NCBI GenBank assembly: GCA_037903475.1
Contig: JBAJFG010000298.1
Span: forward strand, 558,001 to 622,000
Direction of reading: 5' to 3'
Origin: Ancylostoma caninum
Taxonomy: Eukaryota; Nematoda; Chromadorea; Rhabditida; Ancylostomatidae
Length of the DNA stretch: 64,000 nt
This document shows, piece after piece, positions 44,872-59,843 of the stretch. The translations under genes were made by a program, and so were the position numbers. A model generated the notes under the pieces. That model had not been told where the DNA came from. It saw nothing but the letters and a program-made list of their open reading frames with translations, and ran no database searches. Positions within the stretch are counted from its first letter, which is position 1. Each line of letters begins with the position of its first letter.

Positions 44872-45639
44872 GTCCCTGGCAGTACCACTAAAACACACCC
44901 AATTAATGGAAATTTACACAACGTGTTGAAAACCCTTCTGATAACTCAAATGTAAAAAAAGGCCAAAGAAATATAAATGAGGAAGACCCGCAATGCGCTC
45001 TTCCATACCTTGGGCACACAAGCATTCGCGACAAAGAAAATTCCTCATAATTGCAGCCCTCACTGAGCTCATCACTGGAAATCGCTGAGAACTTCTCCTA
45101 GACGCCGTCGCGTCGCGAACAAGTATAAACACTCTTAAAATCACGTCGCGTGACGGCGTCGCTCGCGGTGGAATCGTCACTACAGTAGCCAATCGGGGTT
45201 TCCGTGGTAATTCTTCATCATATTGGATGATAACTATCAAGAAAACTAATTAACTATTAAGAAATCTTCGTGCTTTGTTGTTCCAGAGCGGTTTTGAAAC
45301 AGCCTTGAAAAGCCTTTCGCAGCCTTGAAAAGCACGCCACGGCGTGCTTTTCAAGGCTGAGAAAAACCCAACGCCATCGACGCTCGCTGTATACTAGTGG
45401 TCGACACGTATTGTATTGAAGTGTTATATGGTCGCTTCAGTTTGACCCCAAACGCCCATTCATAGTTGTGCTATTGGGCTACCCAACAATCTACAGTGCC
45501 TCCAATCCGCCTCGTCCTCAAAGGCAGCACTCACAGAAATTTTCACTTCTGAAATGAGTCGCTTACCATGTAGCCAGCCGCTGGACAATCGCAACAGTAA
45601 GTTGAACACCTTGAATGGCCGCCTACTATACATTGGTAT
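44872..45639. other. Intergenic with one strong hairpin
   Basis: CAGCCTTGAAAAGCACGCC (45320-45338) and its exact complement (45341-45359) form a 19-bp stem with a 2-bp loop. Otherwise nothing supported. Confidence 0.5.
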
Positions 45640-45800
45640 TCGAACGAATATTTTCGAACGAATATTCGAATAATTCGAAATTTTCGTTATTCGAATATTC
45701 GAATAATTCGAAAAGTCAAAATATTCGATTATTCGAATATTCGAATAATTCAAAAAGTTGAAATATTCGATTATTCGAATATTCGAATATTCGAACATCC
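45640..45800. repeat. ATTCGAATA satellite array
   Basis: Tandem, internally palindromic units of ATTCGAATATTCGAATAATT type with AAAGT(C/T)GAAAT spacers. The array border TACATTGGTATTCGAA recurs inverted at the right edge of 50305-50550. Confidence 0.85.
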
Positions 45801-46479
45801 ATGATCCGAATAATCGGTTTAATCATAAAATCGCCATGATTCATGGATCACATATTATGATTTACCCTCAGCAACTGACTGAATGCGAACGACAAGCATG
45901 CGTCATTATTCATTTATTATTTTTTCAGTGATTCCTTAAGAGTATCCCCAGACTTCGCCAGCAATCGTGGCGATCGCCACGATAGTCGGCTGTCGTCGCG
46001 ATCACCACGACCGCCGGCGATCGCCACATGGATAAAGTGAATGAGGAGACCCCAGACGTTGGAAGGATGATAATAAATGAGGCGTGAGAATCGATAGGCA
46101 TGGATTCCACTATAGCTATCACTCACATCGCCAGTTCGTTTCGGGCACATCTCCGAGAGTACGGGCAATGAGCTCCGCTTGGCAGCGATCCATGGCGATG
46201 TAATGTAGCAATCGATACGTATCACTTCCACAGTCCTTATCTCTTATATCGCTGGTTCATTTTTATCCGTTTTGAACTGGCGAAGTCTGGGGATACTCTA
46301 ATGAAAAAATTAAACAATACTGACAGGACTCGTGGAAAAGACGGGCCTGACTTGTTTCAAATTACATAACAGAGGCTGTTCCCCATGCTACCTCCTCTTT
46401 CGGCTTACGGTCCAGCTGAATTCAAAAGATTACAAATCGAGAAGTTCATGCTGATTTACATGGACTCAGAAAGCGAACA
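45801..46479. other. Intergenic, no gene seen
   Basis: Contains a region of GATCGCCAC / GTGGCGATC short inverted motifs (45968-46030). GACTTCGCCAG near 45950 and CTGGCGAAGTC near 46276 mark the ends of a possible 330-bp inverted-repeat element. Confidence 0.4.
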
Positions 46480-47180
46480 CAGACCGAACACGGTTTAGCA
46501 GCAGTTACACCGGGAGGTGAAAGGTTATTTCGTCGCCCCACGAGCTGCATTGGCCCCGTAAAGGCTGTTTCGGGGGCGATAAACTGGTTTGCATGTCTCA
46601 AACCTGGGTTTGCAGCTCAGTCTGGGCACAGTGCTGTGTTCATACTGTTGACTCGGGTAAGTATATGTTTACCCAACCTCATCCAAAAATAGTCCCGAAC
46701 GCATATGCGCTTGCCGCGGCAGTGCTTGGTGGACGCAGCGGTCCCGCGGCGGATCTCCAGATCCGCGTCGCACACGCACGCATCCGCACACACGGATCTC
46801 GCCTGACCGATTATTGCACAGGACCACTTTTTTACCCGGGCCTAAGCCGGTCTGACGAGTCTCGCAGGGCTCGCCTTTTCCCCGCCGTAGCGGAGAGACG
46901 CGTCAGCTCTGGTGCTCAACCATCGGCTTATGTACACTTCCCAGGAGGCGGATAGCCACGTGGCAAGGAGCAGATAGAACGCAGGACATGAGAGGCACAA
47001 CGTACTACAGTCAATCGGGCAGCAAGTAGCCCCCTCAACGCCGCCGAAACACGGGTTTTGCTGCTCTTAGCAGTCGGAATGCAGCAGTTCTTCCTCTTGC
47101 AGCGAAGTCTGCCTTCCATTTCTTGGGGGTGTGGCTTGGGAGGTTCGCTGCGTTTGCCTTATACAGTTATCTGAAGAGAT
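46480..47180 (+). repeat. Dispersed repeat family C, copy 1
   Basis: Alignable by eye with 53611-54340 and 56470-57152. Landmarks: TCGCCCCACGAGCTG, CTCATCCAAAAATAGTCCCG, GACGCAGCGGTCCCGCGGCG, GACGAGTCTCGCAGGGCTCG and GAATGCAGCAGTTCTTCCTC. All three copies are in the same orientation. No reading frame is kept between copies, so non-coding. Confidence 0.75.
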
Positions 47181-47744
47181 ACGCAAGTTTGAGAGAAATA
47201 GGCGGTCATCGAGCTCCGTAGAACACAAAACCAAACGTTATTGGTTTTGTCTTTCACGGGGGTTAGGGACAGAAATGAAGTTGATTTCTTGCTTAAGACG
47301 GTGGGAACATAGGGTGGGGGTGCGATGTGCGCATTTCGACGTGGTTACAGATAATTCCTTCCACAGGAAGCTCGATGAATCACTACTGTAATCAGGGTCA
47401 AGCGTGATGATGGTAAAACGTCGATCCCCATACGACCCCCCCCCCCTTTGAGCCACCAAAAATACGACCCCCCCTTTGCACACAAATTTCCTTCTATGTT
47501 TACAGAATTTAGATATTGTATCCCATTTCAGGTGTTCGTACTGTGACAGGTGTGGTGGAGCCAGAGCATAGGAAGGAGAAAGAGGCTCTTTTGTATCTAA
47601 CTAGTTGTTTGGAAGTTTTTTGGAAAACGTTGAAATGTACGCGGTGGACCAAAAACGTGCATTAACTATGCAATTTTGCTAACGTAACTAATGAGGCTCG
47701 AACACATCAAGAAAAAACATCTATATACATCATCTACATGGTGA

Positions 47745-47775
47745 AGGGTTCGATCCCTACCGAGGCTCAAATTTT
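47745..47775 (+). repeat. tRNA T-arm-like segment 1 (candidate SINE piece)
   Basis: GGTGAAGGGTTCGATCCCTA contains a pol III B-box-like GGTTCGATCC and an AGGG/CCCT stem. No matching acceptor stem or A box was found nearby, so it is not a tRNA gene. Confidence 0.35.
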
Positions 47776-47891
47776 TGCTGAGGGTTAAGGCGTGTGCGGT
47801 GAGCGAATTTCAGTCTGAAAGCGTCAGTACAGAGTTTCTAAACGAAATACCTTCGTATTCGTTACGAAAAACAACCATACACATCAGCGAC

Positions 47892-47925
47892 ATGGTCAAG
47901 GGTTCGATCCCCTCCGAGCCCAGAA
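47892..47925 (+). repeat. tRNA T-arm-like segment 2 (candidate SINE piece)
   Basis: GGTCAAGGGTTCGATCCCCT, about 147 bp after segment 1 and sharing ACATGGT(G/C)AAGGGTTCGATCCC and the following CCGAG and TTTTTGC. A tandem pair, tRNA-derived by appearance only. Confidence 0.35.
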
Positions 47926-48673
47926 TTTTTGCATGGCGTGAAATGACACGCGCTTGTAGTAGATTCGAGATGATCGACCGTAAAGCACGAAATAACTGTT
48001 TATAGAGGTGGAGGACTGGGTAGGACTTTCAGTACGGACGTGCGAAAATTTCAGCCTAAAATTTTGACTCGTTCAGAGACATGGTTGTAGTCGGACACGA
48101 ATATCAGAAGATCTAGCCCGTTGAGGTCCCAATTTTTTTCAGGTTCCTAATAGTCGAAGGTTTTCGCTTTCAGGCTGTACAGCTCGTTTTTCCGCAGCTG
48201 CTTCCACCGCGATTCAACTCCGTCGATAAAAACATGGAAAAAAGGCCATTTTTATCGACGAAACCTCATCTCCGTAATTCCCGTGCTGAATCTTTCCTCT
48301 TGAAGCTGGAGATCTGAAACTTCGGGGTAAAGCACTATTGGGTAGGGTCCATAAAATGACTTTTTACTGGCCTGCAGGACTGGGTAGGACTTTCAGTACG
48401 GACGTGCGAAAATTTTAGCCTATAACCCCCCACTTTTCACTATTCAACTCATACTGTTAAAGTCGTTTAATCACGTCAAAACAAATCCCGTGTATGGAAA
48501 ATTCAGTGTCCCACTTCTTCCGTTTTTTCTACCTTTTTTCTACCTCCTGTTCCACACTAAGGCACCCCCTCCCGACCACGACCTCCCCCTTACGACCCCC
48601 CTCTTTCCCCACCCCCCCCCCCCGTACGACCCCCCTTTGATAATTTATCGACACACGCTTGACCCTGACTGTA

Positions 48674-49154
48674 ATAACGTGAGAGAGTGAAAGAATGTAA
48701 TTGCTGCTCACGTTCGTACCTACAATCAAATTTATGTGAGCAGCAGTGCCGAACGCTGAAAGTGGGTGGGACGGGAGGGGAAGAAAATTGGGGTCTCCGC
48801 CACTTTGGCGACCCCGGTAGAGAATGAAAAATTCGAGAATGTCAGTTATAATATTGAATACTCAATATGAACAATTGAAAAATTAAACAGTCAAAAATAA
48901 ATAGATGCAAAGTTCTCATCTATTCTGTAGAAAGAAGTAAAGTGATTCCAAAAATTCGGTGACCCATCCTCGGGTAAGGGAGGGGGGCGTCCCTTTGCAT
49001 CAGCCACTGGTCCATTGCAATACCATTATCATCATTTTGGAGCAGTCCATAGCGACATTCTATGTCACTTTATTCAACGGGTAACCGCCTTACTTCCTCG
49101 TCTTTCTTTATGATCCCAGAGAAGAGACCGTAGTGACGCGAGAAGCACGACGAA
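48674..49154. other. Intergenic, nothing supported
   Basis: AT-rich sequence with a short GGGAGGGGGGCG tract. No gene recognised. Confidence 0.4.
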
Positions 49155-50030
49155 TCTGTATATATAAAAGTGAAAGTTTGTTTGTGTGTGTGTTTGTGTG
49201 TGTGTGTGTTTGTGTGTGTGTTTGTGTGTGTTTGTGTGTGTGTTTGTGTGTTCCGAATAGAAATCGCGGAGGATGAACCGATCGGAACCAAATTTTGCAG
49301 GTAGACCCTCCATTGGCCGGCGGAGGTTATAGGCTACTTTCCACCTGGGATTATCGATTGGTTTACCGATTTATTGATTTTATTGATTTTTCGCTATTCT
49401 TGATCATGGGGTGGCAGAGGCATGTCTACTGGGGTACCTCAATGCGCTGAACACGAATACGACAACCATTTTGCGCGAGATATTGATTTATTGATTTTAT
49501 TGATTTTTCGCTATTCTTGATCATGGGGTGGTAAAAACATGTTTACTGGGGTTTCTCAACACGCTGAATAAGAATGACAACCATTTTGCACAAGATATTG
49601 ATTTATTGATTTTATCGATTTTTCCCCATTTTCGCTCGGGGACGGACAGAGACATGTTTTCTGGGGTTTTTCAATACGCTGAATAGGAATATGACAAACA
49701 TTTTGCATGAATTATCGGTTCTTCGATGTTATTGATTTTTGGCTCTTCCGCCCAATGAAGCGGTGAAGACATCTCTCCTGGGTTACCTCGATATGCTGAG
49801 TATGAATATGACAACCACTTTGTACGAATACGTCGATTCAATGTCACCGAAATAGCTTTGTTAACTTTTCGCCCACAAGTCGATGGGAAGCGTCACCTGG
49901 GCTTCGCTAACATGCTGACTACCAAAATTATGGAGATTTCAATGAATTTGTCGATGATAGTAATTGGCCTCAGCAGTATGATGTAGCCAAGGTAATAAAA
50001 CACCCGAGCAAAGCCGGGTACGGCAGCTAG
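49155..50030 (+). mobile_element. Non-autonomous Helitron, family A, copy 2
   Basis: Same 5' TCTGTATATATAAAAGTG after a host A and same 3' hairpin ACCCG-AGCAAAG-CGGGT...CAGCTAG before a host T as copy 1. The loop differs by one base. Internal repeats of TTGATTTATTGATTTTATTG spaced by AACCATTTTGC are shared with copy 1. Confidence 0.9.
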
Positions 50031-50304
50031 TTAAAAACTAAAGACGGGATGAGAGCACTGCTCACCAGGCTGTTGCAGACAACGTCCCGAAAGACGAGTC
50101 AAGAAGCACCTTGAAACATTCCGTGAATAGCTCGTTAAGAAAACCAAGAATCTGTTCAAAATTAGACACGCAAATGAGATGGGACTTCGCTTCTAACGTA
50201 CACCACCGGAAGTGTTAGTTTGGAAGTGTGCATTTCTGTATGTCCGCACATGACAAGACAGGTTTACCTATTTTCTCTGGATCGCAAAACCACTTCTGAA
50301 ACAA

Positions 50305-50550
50305 TAGCATTCACTTATTCGAATAATTCGAGATTTTCTTCATTCGAATATTCGAATAATTCGAATGGTCGAAATATTCGATTATTCGAATATTCGAATT
50401 TTTTGAAAAGTTAAAATATTCGATTATTCAAATATTCGAATAATTCGAAAAGTTGAAATATTCGATTATTCGAATATTCGAATTATTCGAAAAATTGAAA
50501 TATTCGATTATTCGAATATTCGAATATTCGAAAGAAAAAATTCGAATACC
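50305..50550. repeat. ATTCGAATA satellite array, inverted relative to 45640
   Basis: Palindromic ATTCGAATA units like those at 45640-45800, ending in GAATACCAATGTATACCGCC. That edge is the inverted copy of the other array's edge. Confidence 0.85.
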
Positions 50551-53345
<2,795 letters not shown>

Positions 53346-53586
53346 AAAATGGATTTGGGGGGGGGGTGGGTGAGGCACCCCCCCCCCCCAGGCACTGGGT
53401 TTTAGTCGATAATATGACCTGTCCTACACGTTCTGACCTGCTAGTTGACGCGTCCAAAACGCTCTGACGTGTTAGCTCCTCTAACGTACAGTACTTACCT
53501 AAAGTGCAAACAAGTCAGAACGTGTAGGACAGGTCATACTATCGACCAATACCAAGTGCCTCCCCCCCCCTCCCAAGTCCATTTTA
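53346..53586. repeat. MITE with about 85-bp TIRs
   Basis: Left arm: AAATGGATTTGGGGG..., a G/C-run, GGCACTGGGTTTTAGTCGAT and ATATGACCTGTCCTACACGT. The right arm is its imperfect complement. 241 bp with a short unpaired centre. Confidence 0.75.
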
Positions 53587-53610
53587 CCCCGGTCTTTCTC
53601 AGAGATTCCG

Positions 53611-54340
53611 TGACGACAAACACAGCCGAACACGTCTCAACAGCAGCTACACCGCAAGGTCACAGCTTATTTTGTCGCCCCACGAGCTGTGTTCGCCCCG
53701 CTGTGTTTCGGGAGCGATAAAATGATTTGCATCCCTCAAATCCAGGAGCGCAGCTCAATCTGGACACAGGGCTGTGTTCTATGTAAACTTGGGTAATTGC
53801 ATGCATACCCAAGCTCATCCAAAAATAGTCCCGAACGCGCACGCGCTTGGCGCGCCAGCGCTTAGTGGACGCAGCGGTTCCGCGGCGGGCTTCCAGATCC
53901 GCGCCGCATCTGCACGCATCCGCACCGCTCTGGACGCAGCGGTTCCGCGGCGGGCTTCCAGATCCGCGCCGCATCTGCACGCATCCGCACCGCTCCCATC
54001 CCGTGTGATCGATTTCTGCACTGGACCACGGTTTTACCCGGGCCTCAGCCGGCCTGACGAGTCTCGCAGGGCTCGCTTTGCCTAGGCCGAAGCGGAGACA
54101 CGGCTAAGCTCTGATGCTCAATCACCGGCTTATATACACCTCCCAGAGTCGCCACATAGCAAAGAGCAGGTAGAACGCAAGACAGCGGGAGACGGAGGAG
54201 ACGTTGGGTTTGCTGCTCGCAGCAGTCGGAATGCAGCAGTTCTTCCTCTTGCAGCAATGTCTGCCGTCCATTTCTTGGGGGGAGGGGGGGGGGGGGTAGC
54301 TTTGCAAATTGTGCAGCGTTTGCGTTAGTTATCTGAGTTA
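53611..54340 (+). repeat. Dispersed repeat family C, copy 2
   Basis: Same landmarks as copy 1. Here a 65-bp segment (GACGCAGCGGTTCCGCGGCG...) is duplicated in tandem (about 53870-53998). Confidence 0.75.
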
Positions 54341-54840
54341 GTGCATGATTCTGCCTCTCACGGTGATCAACGAGAGTGAGCACTCTTCTCTCAGAAGGAA
54401 TTCAGCAAAAATTCAAACTCCCTCACCAACTGCCTGAGCGCAGAGCTTGTGCGGGAATCTCATCCAGAGTGGGAATTTGCAGTATAGCATATAGCACTCG
54501 CCTCAAGTTCACTTTCAACACAAACTGATTGTGGACGCTCGCACGGCGATACGAGACCGCCCACGATCATGTGTATCAAAAATGAAGGCATCCAGGAGAG
54601 GTGTTAGGTGCTAAACTTCTCGAGGAGTATATAGCAGCCCAAAATGAATGCGTTCACTGGTGAGCCTATTGATATTGACACTGATTCTCAAGGTTTAGTA
54701 GTGGTCATCCTGATTCAGTGCTGTTCCTTTGCAGCCATATCACAATATCATTCCTCATTACGAGAGCGAACTGGTGCAAAGACAGGAGCGTAGCGGTGTA
54801 AGCCTGGAATTGTTTCACTCATCAGTGCATGGAACTACTC
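54341..54840. other. Intergenic, nothing supported
   Basis: No gene or repeat recognised. Confidence 0.4.
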
Positions 54841-54844
54841 AGAA

Positions 54845-55090
54845 GTTTTGAAACGAGTTGTTTCCAACTTATGGTGCCCAAAACACGTTGTATCCAACTT
54901 ACTCAGGGTGGAAACAAAACTTATCCTCGGTCAAAACAAGTTGTATCCAACATATATTCGGTGCACTCCTATCAATGACAATTTACTTCCAACGTAGCTC
55001 ACAAAACACAGGTTGTATCCAACTCATCTCGCCAGATATAAGTTGGTTCCAACTTATCTCGCTGAAAACAAGCTGTATCCAACTCGGAAC
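54845..55090. repeat. Degenerate tandem repeat of ACAAGTTGTATCCAACTTAT
   Basis: About eight diverged units of 25-40 bp, each with (A)CA(A/G)GTTG(T/G)(A/T)TCCAACTTA. Confidence 0.7.
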
Positions 55091-55980
55091 TGCCACGTCG
55101 CAATCAGTTGAAATCATCACGTTTGGGCTCTACTATCGATCAGATTATGACGTGATGCAGCAATCTTTTTCTTAACCACCTAACGTTCGCTGCTCCTGCG
55201 ATGGGCTCACGGTTGGATAATGTTTGACCGATTTTCCTTGCATTTAAGAATTTCTTCCTTTTTCGTTGCTGCCACTTTTGTTTCATGCTCTCCGCACTCA
55301 TCCTTTATTAATTGTACCCGAGCCAGAGCGCCGCTTTTGCCACGGACCCGTGAGCCATGTTAGCACCGGGCTAGGTAAACTCTGGGAAAAAAAGAACCCC
55401 GAGCCTTTGGAGGTTAACTCTTATTGTGTTCAGTATGGAGAACTTTTACATGGTGCATTGTATGATTAGCAACACAGATCCTCAAGTGGTCAAATCGTTT
55501 TCATTTGTGATAGCGCTGAAAGTCAAATTTTTATGGTTCAGACACAATTCGCTATTAATGGTAAGAACTGCGCAGACGTTCCGATACTATTTCATAAGCA
55601 CAATATTAATTCAATGGAGTAAATTGTTTGTTCCATTGACCGCTGAATCTGGTTACTCCTATTACTTAATGCTTTGGAAGAAATGCAGTAGAAATTTCCG
55701 TTCAACTCTTCTGCATTTGGATGATTCACGGCTTGCATAGCGAAATAACACCCGCTTCATCAATTGTTTCCTCATTTTGCCTCCACGGTCCAAAATATTC
55801 CGTTTTAATTGAAAAGTAGACGTCCTAATTAGAGATTTCCATGCTGTACAAATACATATAGCATGGGCGTGTCACTTTTCGCAATTGAGCCTATGGCGGC
55901 GGGCAAAAGAGGTGGGGCGAGGCGAGCGGATCAATGGCAGCGTGACCTGTCATCCCTCGCGCGGCGATGGGGGGGGGGGA
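55091..55980. other. Intergenic, nothing supported
   Basis: Short frames only (for example 55426-55740), without domain, splice logic or similarity to neighbours. Confidence 0.35.
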
Positions 55981-56330
55981 AGTCTGCGCTTTATATATGT
56001 ACAGTAAGATATTTGCAAAGTGTGTTTTCCGATCAGAAATCACAGATAGACGACCGATCAGGACCAAACTTTGACCGCATCCCCCACAAGGGCCAAAGAA
56101 ATTTCAGGCTGCTTTTCGCCAAAGATTGACCTACTGATTCCATCGATTTTATTGTTTCTTCGCAATTTCTCAACATTATTCGGTAAGTACTTGTCTATGA
56201 GGTTCTTCGATACCTCGAACACGAATGTGGCGACCATTTCTCACGAGAGTAACGAGTTATTGATTTCATCAATTCTGCCGCCTTTACAATGGAATAGGTT
56301 AGGACGCGTTTATGTGGGATCTCGAACACG
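55981..56330 (+). mobile_element. Diverged family A Helitron fragment
   Basis: Retains the family A order: TTTATATATGTACAGTAAG start, CCGATCAGAAATCACAG..., ACCGATCAGGACCAAACTTT, ATCGATTTTATTG, CGAACACGAATGTGGCGACC. No 3' hairpin or CTRR end was found, so it is truncated. Confidence 0.6.
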
Positions 56331-56469
56331 TGAAAAGGAAGTTGGGGGGAGGGAGGTCGTAAGCCTTACCAGGAGAGCCTAAGCCCAAGCTTATGCACAG
56401 GCGTACGTCTAATGCTAAGCGTGGGTTTGAAGGCTCACCTCGTTTCGTGGGTTGAAGATATCAGACTCT

Positions 56470-57152
56470 TCCTCGTCTCATAGATTCCATGATGCGAGGT
56501 TAAGGCTTATTTTTTCGCCCCATCAACTGCATCAGCCCCGCAAAGGCTGTGATTTGGGCGCGTTGAACTGGTTTGCATGCCTCAAACCTAGGATGGTATC
56601 TCAATCCGGGAGCAGGGCTGTGTTTCTACTGTAAACTTGGGTGAGTGGATGCTTACTTAGGCTCATCCAAAAACATTTTCAACGTGTATATGCTATCCGC
56701 AGGAGCGCTTGGTAGACGCAGCGATCCCGCGGCGGACTTCCAGATCCACGCTGCCCTCGCATGCGTCCGCACCGCACGCATCTCGTCTGACCAATTATTG
56801 CACTGGGAAATGGTTTTACCCAGGCCTCACGCGGCCTGACGAGTCTCACAGGGCTCGCCTCGTCTCCACCGGAGCAGAGACACGGTTAAGCTCTGACGCT
56901 CAACCATCGGCTTATATACACGTCCCAAGGAGCGAGTCACCACATGACAAGGAACAGGTAGAGCGCCAGATCGCAGGTCTAACGGCACCACAGTTAATCG
57001 GGCAGCAGTTATCGCCCTGAACGCAGCAGAAACATGGGGTGTGCTGCGCGCAGCATTCGGAATGCAGTTCTTCTTCAAGCACCAATGCCTGCCTCCCATT
57101 TTTTGGTGTTGTGGCTCGGCAGGTTCTGCTGCATTACCTCAACCGGTTATCA
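56470..57152 (+). repeat. Dispersed repeat family C, copy 3
   Basis: Shares GACGCAGCGATCCCGCGGCG, GACGAGTCTCACAGGGCTCG, CTCAACCATCGGCTTATATA and CGGAATGCAG with the other copies. The most diverged of the three. Confidence 0.7.
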
Positions 57153-57182
57153 GATGTCACGCTGATTCCAATGATGTAGTCA

Positions 57183-57828
57183 AAACGCATAAAAATGACG
57201 AAAACCCCGTTTTCGAAGGATCCAAAAGTGTAGTTCATGGACTACTTGGGCGAAACGGTCCATGAACATGCGAGTTTCCTTGTCAATCCCGTCCTGCGCT
57301 GGCTTGAACGCGACGTACCTTTCCAAAATGTTAAGCTATGATCGGTGGATAACGCCAACGGCGCAGGTCTGTTGGGTCTCAGGGCAAACTCGTCCACGCT
57401 AGATTCTAATATGGCCTTCAAAAACTGGTGTTTTGGCGGCTTTTGCACCGTTCATGCACACTAATGGAGTCAGTCTGTCGAGAGGGACCAGAATCTGCCA
57501 AAGCTGCCCTTAAAGGCAGTGTATCACTTTACTTTCGTGGTTGAGAAATCAGCGGATTCTGAATCTCCTTGGTGCGCTGAATCCAGCGATGTACCTCAAA
57601 TGTTACAAAACGGTCTTTGAATCTATTTTAAACGTTTTCGGAGCGGGATTTGGAACAGTTTGTCACGCTGAATGCACGCGTGAAACCGTTGATCTTATCG
57701 ATCGGACACGTCTGCACGTGCTGGCCAATGCTGCAGCCGTACCGAGCCATGAATCGTTCCACCCAAGTGGTCCGTAAACCGCACTTTCGGTCCCTCCGAA
57801 AACGGGGTTTTCACCACTTTTATATTTA
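57183..57828. repeat. MITE with about 75-bp TIRs
   Basis: Left GAAAACCCCGTTTTCGAAGG...CCATGA and right arm complementary to GAAAACCCCGTTTTCGGAGG...CATGG. 646 bp, non-coding interior. Confidence 0.75.
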
Positions 57829-58649
57829 TGATGTTTGAGTGCTATAAGGGAGTATTCAGACAGTATACACGTTAGTATGGCTCTAGCCTGGCTAGTGCAT
57901 GATGTAACGAACGTGCTTCTATGTAGGAAGTGTGGCTTTTATACAGGCTATCTAAATCTACTACACAAAAAATGTAAAGAAATCTTCCTCGATTTCAAAA
58001 TTCCATCCTTCTCGTGACATTTGTCGCAATGAAGGAGAACTCCTTCTTGAAACACACTTATTTGAGACCTTTTCAGGAAGCGTTGCATCCATTTCATATG
58101 AAAATACTGCAAAATAGTTTGAAAATAGGGTCCATTACTCGATACTCGATAATAAAGGCGCGGCTCAAAGATGAGCCACACGGTCCTACGTGACCAAAAA
58201 AAGCGCGGCTCACCGGTGAGCCGCGCGGTCGTCAATGGGTTAAGGGCAACTACCGCATAGAAATGTTTTAATTTAACGGGTCTTCGTTACCCCGAACTAT
58301 CACTCTTTTCCAAAGAGGGGGTTCGGCGCAAGATCGCGATTATTCGGCTCGAAGAATGTTTGGAGAAGCCTGGAAACGCGAGACCATTGGAATCAAACGT
58401 GTTCTAAGAGTATAGCTTAAGGACTCTATGATCTTACTCCGAGAAATCGCCCATTGTAGCCGAACTGGTCGAAACTTTCATGATCACCTATAGTGTCATA
58501 TGAGAAGGAGAACTGCGGGGATTTCATTTGGACGAAACGAGATACAGCGTCACATTACAACCGATATGTAATGCCCACAATGATGATCTCAAGCTCAAAT
58601 TCAAGTTCAGGTTCAAAACGAATTGAAAAAGTTTGAAGATTGTGTATAC
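57829..58649. other. Intergenic with a perfect 24-bp palindrome
   Basis: A perfect palindrome centred on ACCGGT at 58203-58226, flanked by arms GCGCGGCTCA. Otherwise nothing supported. Confidence 0.55.
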
Positions 58650-58860
58650 GTTTAGAGATAGGTGGGAAGGAACCTCGGGACAAGTTTGGATACAAGCTTA
58701 CTGTTAAGTTGTAAATAACCTTTGGACAAGCTTGGAAACACCCTTAGGGTAAGCTGGAAACAGCCTTGAGACAAGCTTGAATACAACATTTTGACAAGCA
58801 ATGTGGTAAGTTGTCCGAAGCCTTCAGACAACTTGCCAGATTGCTTGTTTTCAAGTTGTT
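58650..58860. repeat. Degenerate repeat of GACAAGCTTGGAAACA
   Basis: About seven diverged units, with GACAAG(C/T)TTGGA(A/T)ACA and inverted ACAACTTGCC near the right end. Confidence 0.6.
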
Positions 58861-59074
58861 TCTGAAGTTCTGAGCTGTTACCGGCCTGCAAATGTTTCAT
58901 TCAAAGCGTGAATGAAACTGTTCTCAGGCACTTTAACCGGGTTGGCCGCATTCAAATATCGGGAAGACCCGGCACCTTAGTCGAGCCCGGTGTCAAGAAT
59001 GCGGCCTGACCGGTGTATGTCCGCGGCTTGCCCGGTATGTGAATTCGGCCTGCCCGGTAAACCATTTAAAGAAC

Positions 59075-59442
59075 TGCGGGGAAACGCCCGGAGTTGGGCC
59101 CCACAGTGTGATAAGGGTGCATCGGCGTCCAAAAGTGGGGAAACGCCCGGAGTTGGGTACCACGGTGTGGCAAGGGTGTGCCAGCGTCCAAAAGTGGGGA
59201 AACGCCCAGAATCGGGTCCAAGGGTGTAATAAAGGTGTGCCGGCGTCCAGAAGGCCCAGAGTTGGGTCCCACGGTGTGGTAAGGGTGTGCCGGCGTCCAA
59301 AAGTGGGGAAGATGTCACGCACGGGTCCACACCTGCGAGAGTAGTGTGCCAGCGCTCAGTAGAGGGGAATCCACACGTATGCGAGGCGAGCGAAGCGAGC
59401 CCAAAAGAAGCCTGAGAGTCCAGCGCTAGCCGGACAAACAGG
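59075..59442 (+). mobile_element. Diverged family B Helitron remnant
   Basis: Four degenerate 59-bp units (GGGGAAACGCCCGGAGTTGG...), then a 3' hairpin GTCCAGCGCTAGCCGGAC resembling the family B end. The terminal CTRR is not intact (ACAGGT). Confidence 0.6.
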
Positions 59443-59843
59443 TAATAATAAGAATACCAACTTCAATACTCAACAATCAATATAATTATTAGGTTGATGG
59501 AAAAGAAATGGCGTCACCTTTTTCAAAAACATATGATTTCGTTTCGACAAAGTATAGCACCGAAATATGGTATCTTTCTTGTAGAGCAAAAAAAGCTCTT
59601 CAATTTTGCTGATATAAAAGATCTCTCTTGCAGTTAAAACTCGTGAGATAATCGAATCGTCCAGAAATCTCAATCCCAATTTTTCAAATTTTCTTGATTT
59701 TTCCATAATACTACATGCGGTGCAGTCCAAAATACCTTCGTTGCATTTGGCAAGGACATCACAATTTATTCCACATGTGAGCGTGTAACGGCTTCGTTTC
59801 CAGGGTCCAATATTTTAGAAATGCTAACAGTATTTATTTGTAA
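59443..59843. other. Intergenic with mariner-like end
   Basis: TTAGGTTGATGGAAAAGAAA at 59490 resembles a mariner TIR. No partner was found. Confidence 0.35.

Larger units (their letters stand above)
47391..48671. mobile_element. TA-flanked non-autonomous element with C-rich blocks
   Basis: Left end (A)TCAGGGTCAAGCGTG after TA (47389-47390). Right end is the complement of CAGTCAGGGTCAAGCGTG, followed by TA (48672-48673). CAGT...GGTCAA ends and TA target fit Tc1/mariner. Inside are poly-C tracts with TACGACCCCCC near both ends and a directly repeated block, ACTGGGTAGGACTTTCAGTA (near 48015 and 48380). Two tRNA-T-arm-like segments are also inside. Confidence 0.65.
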
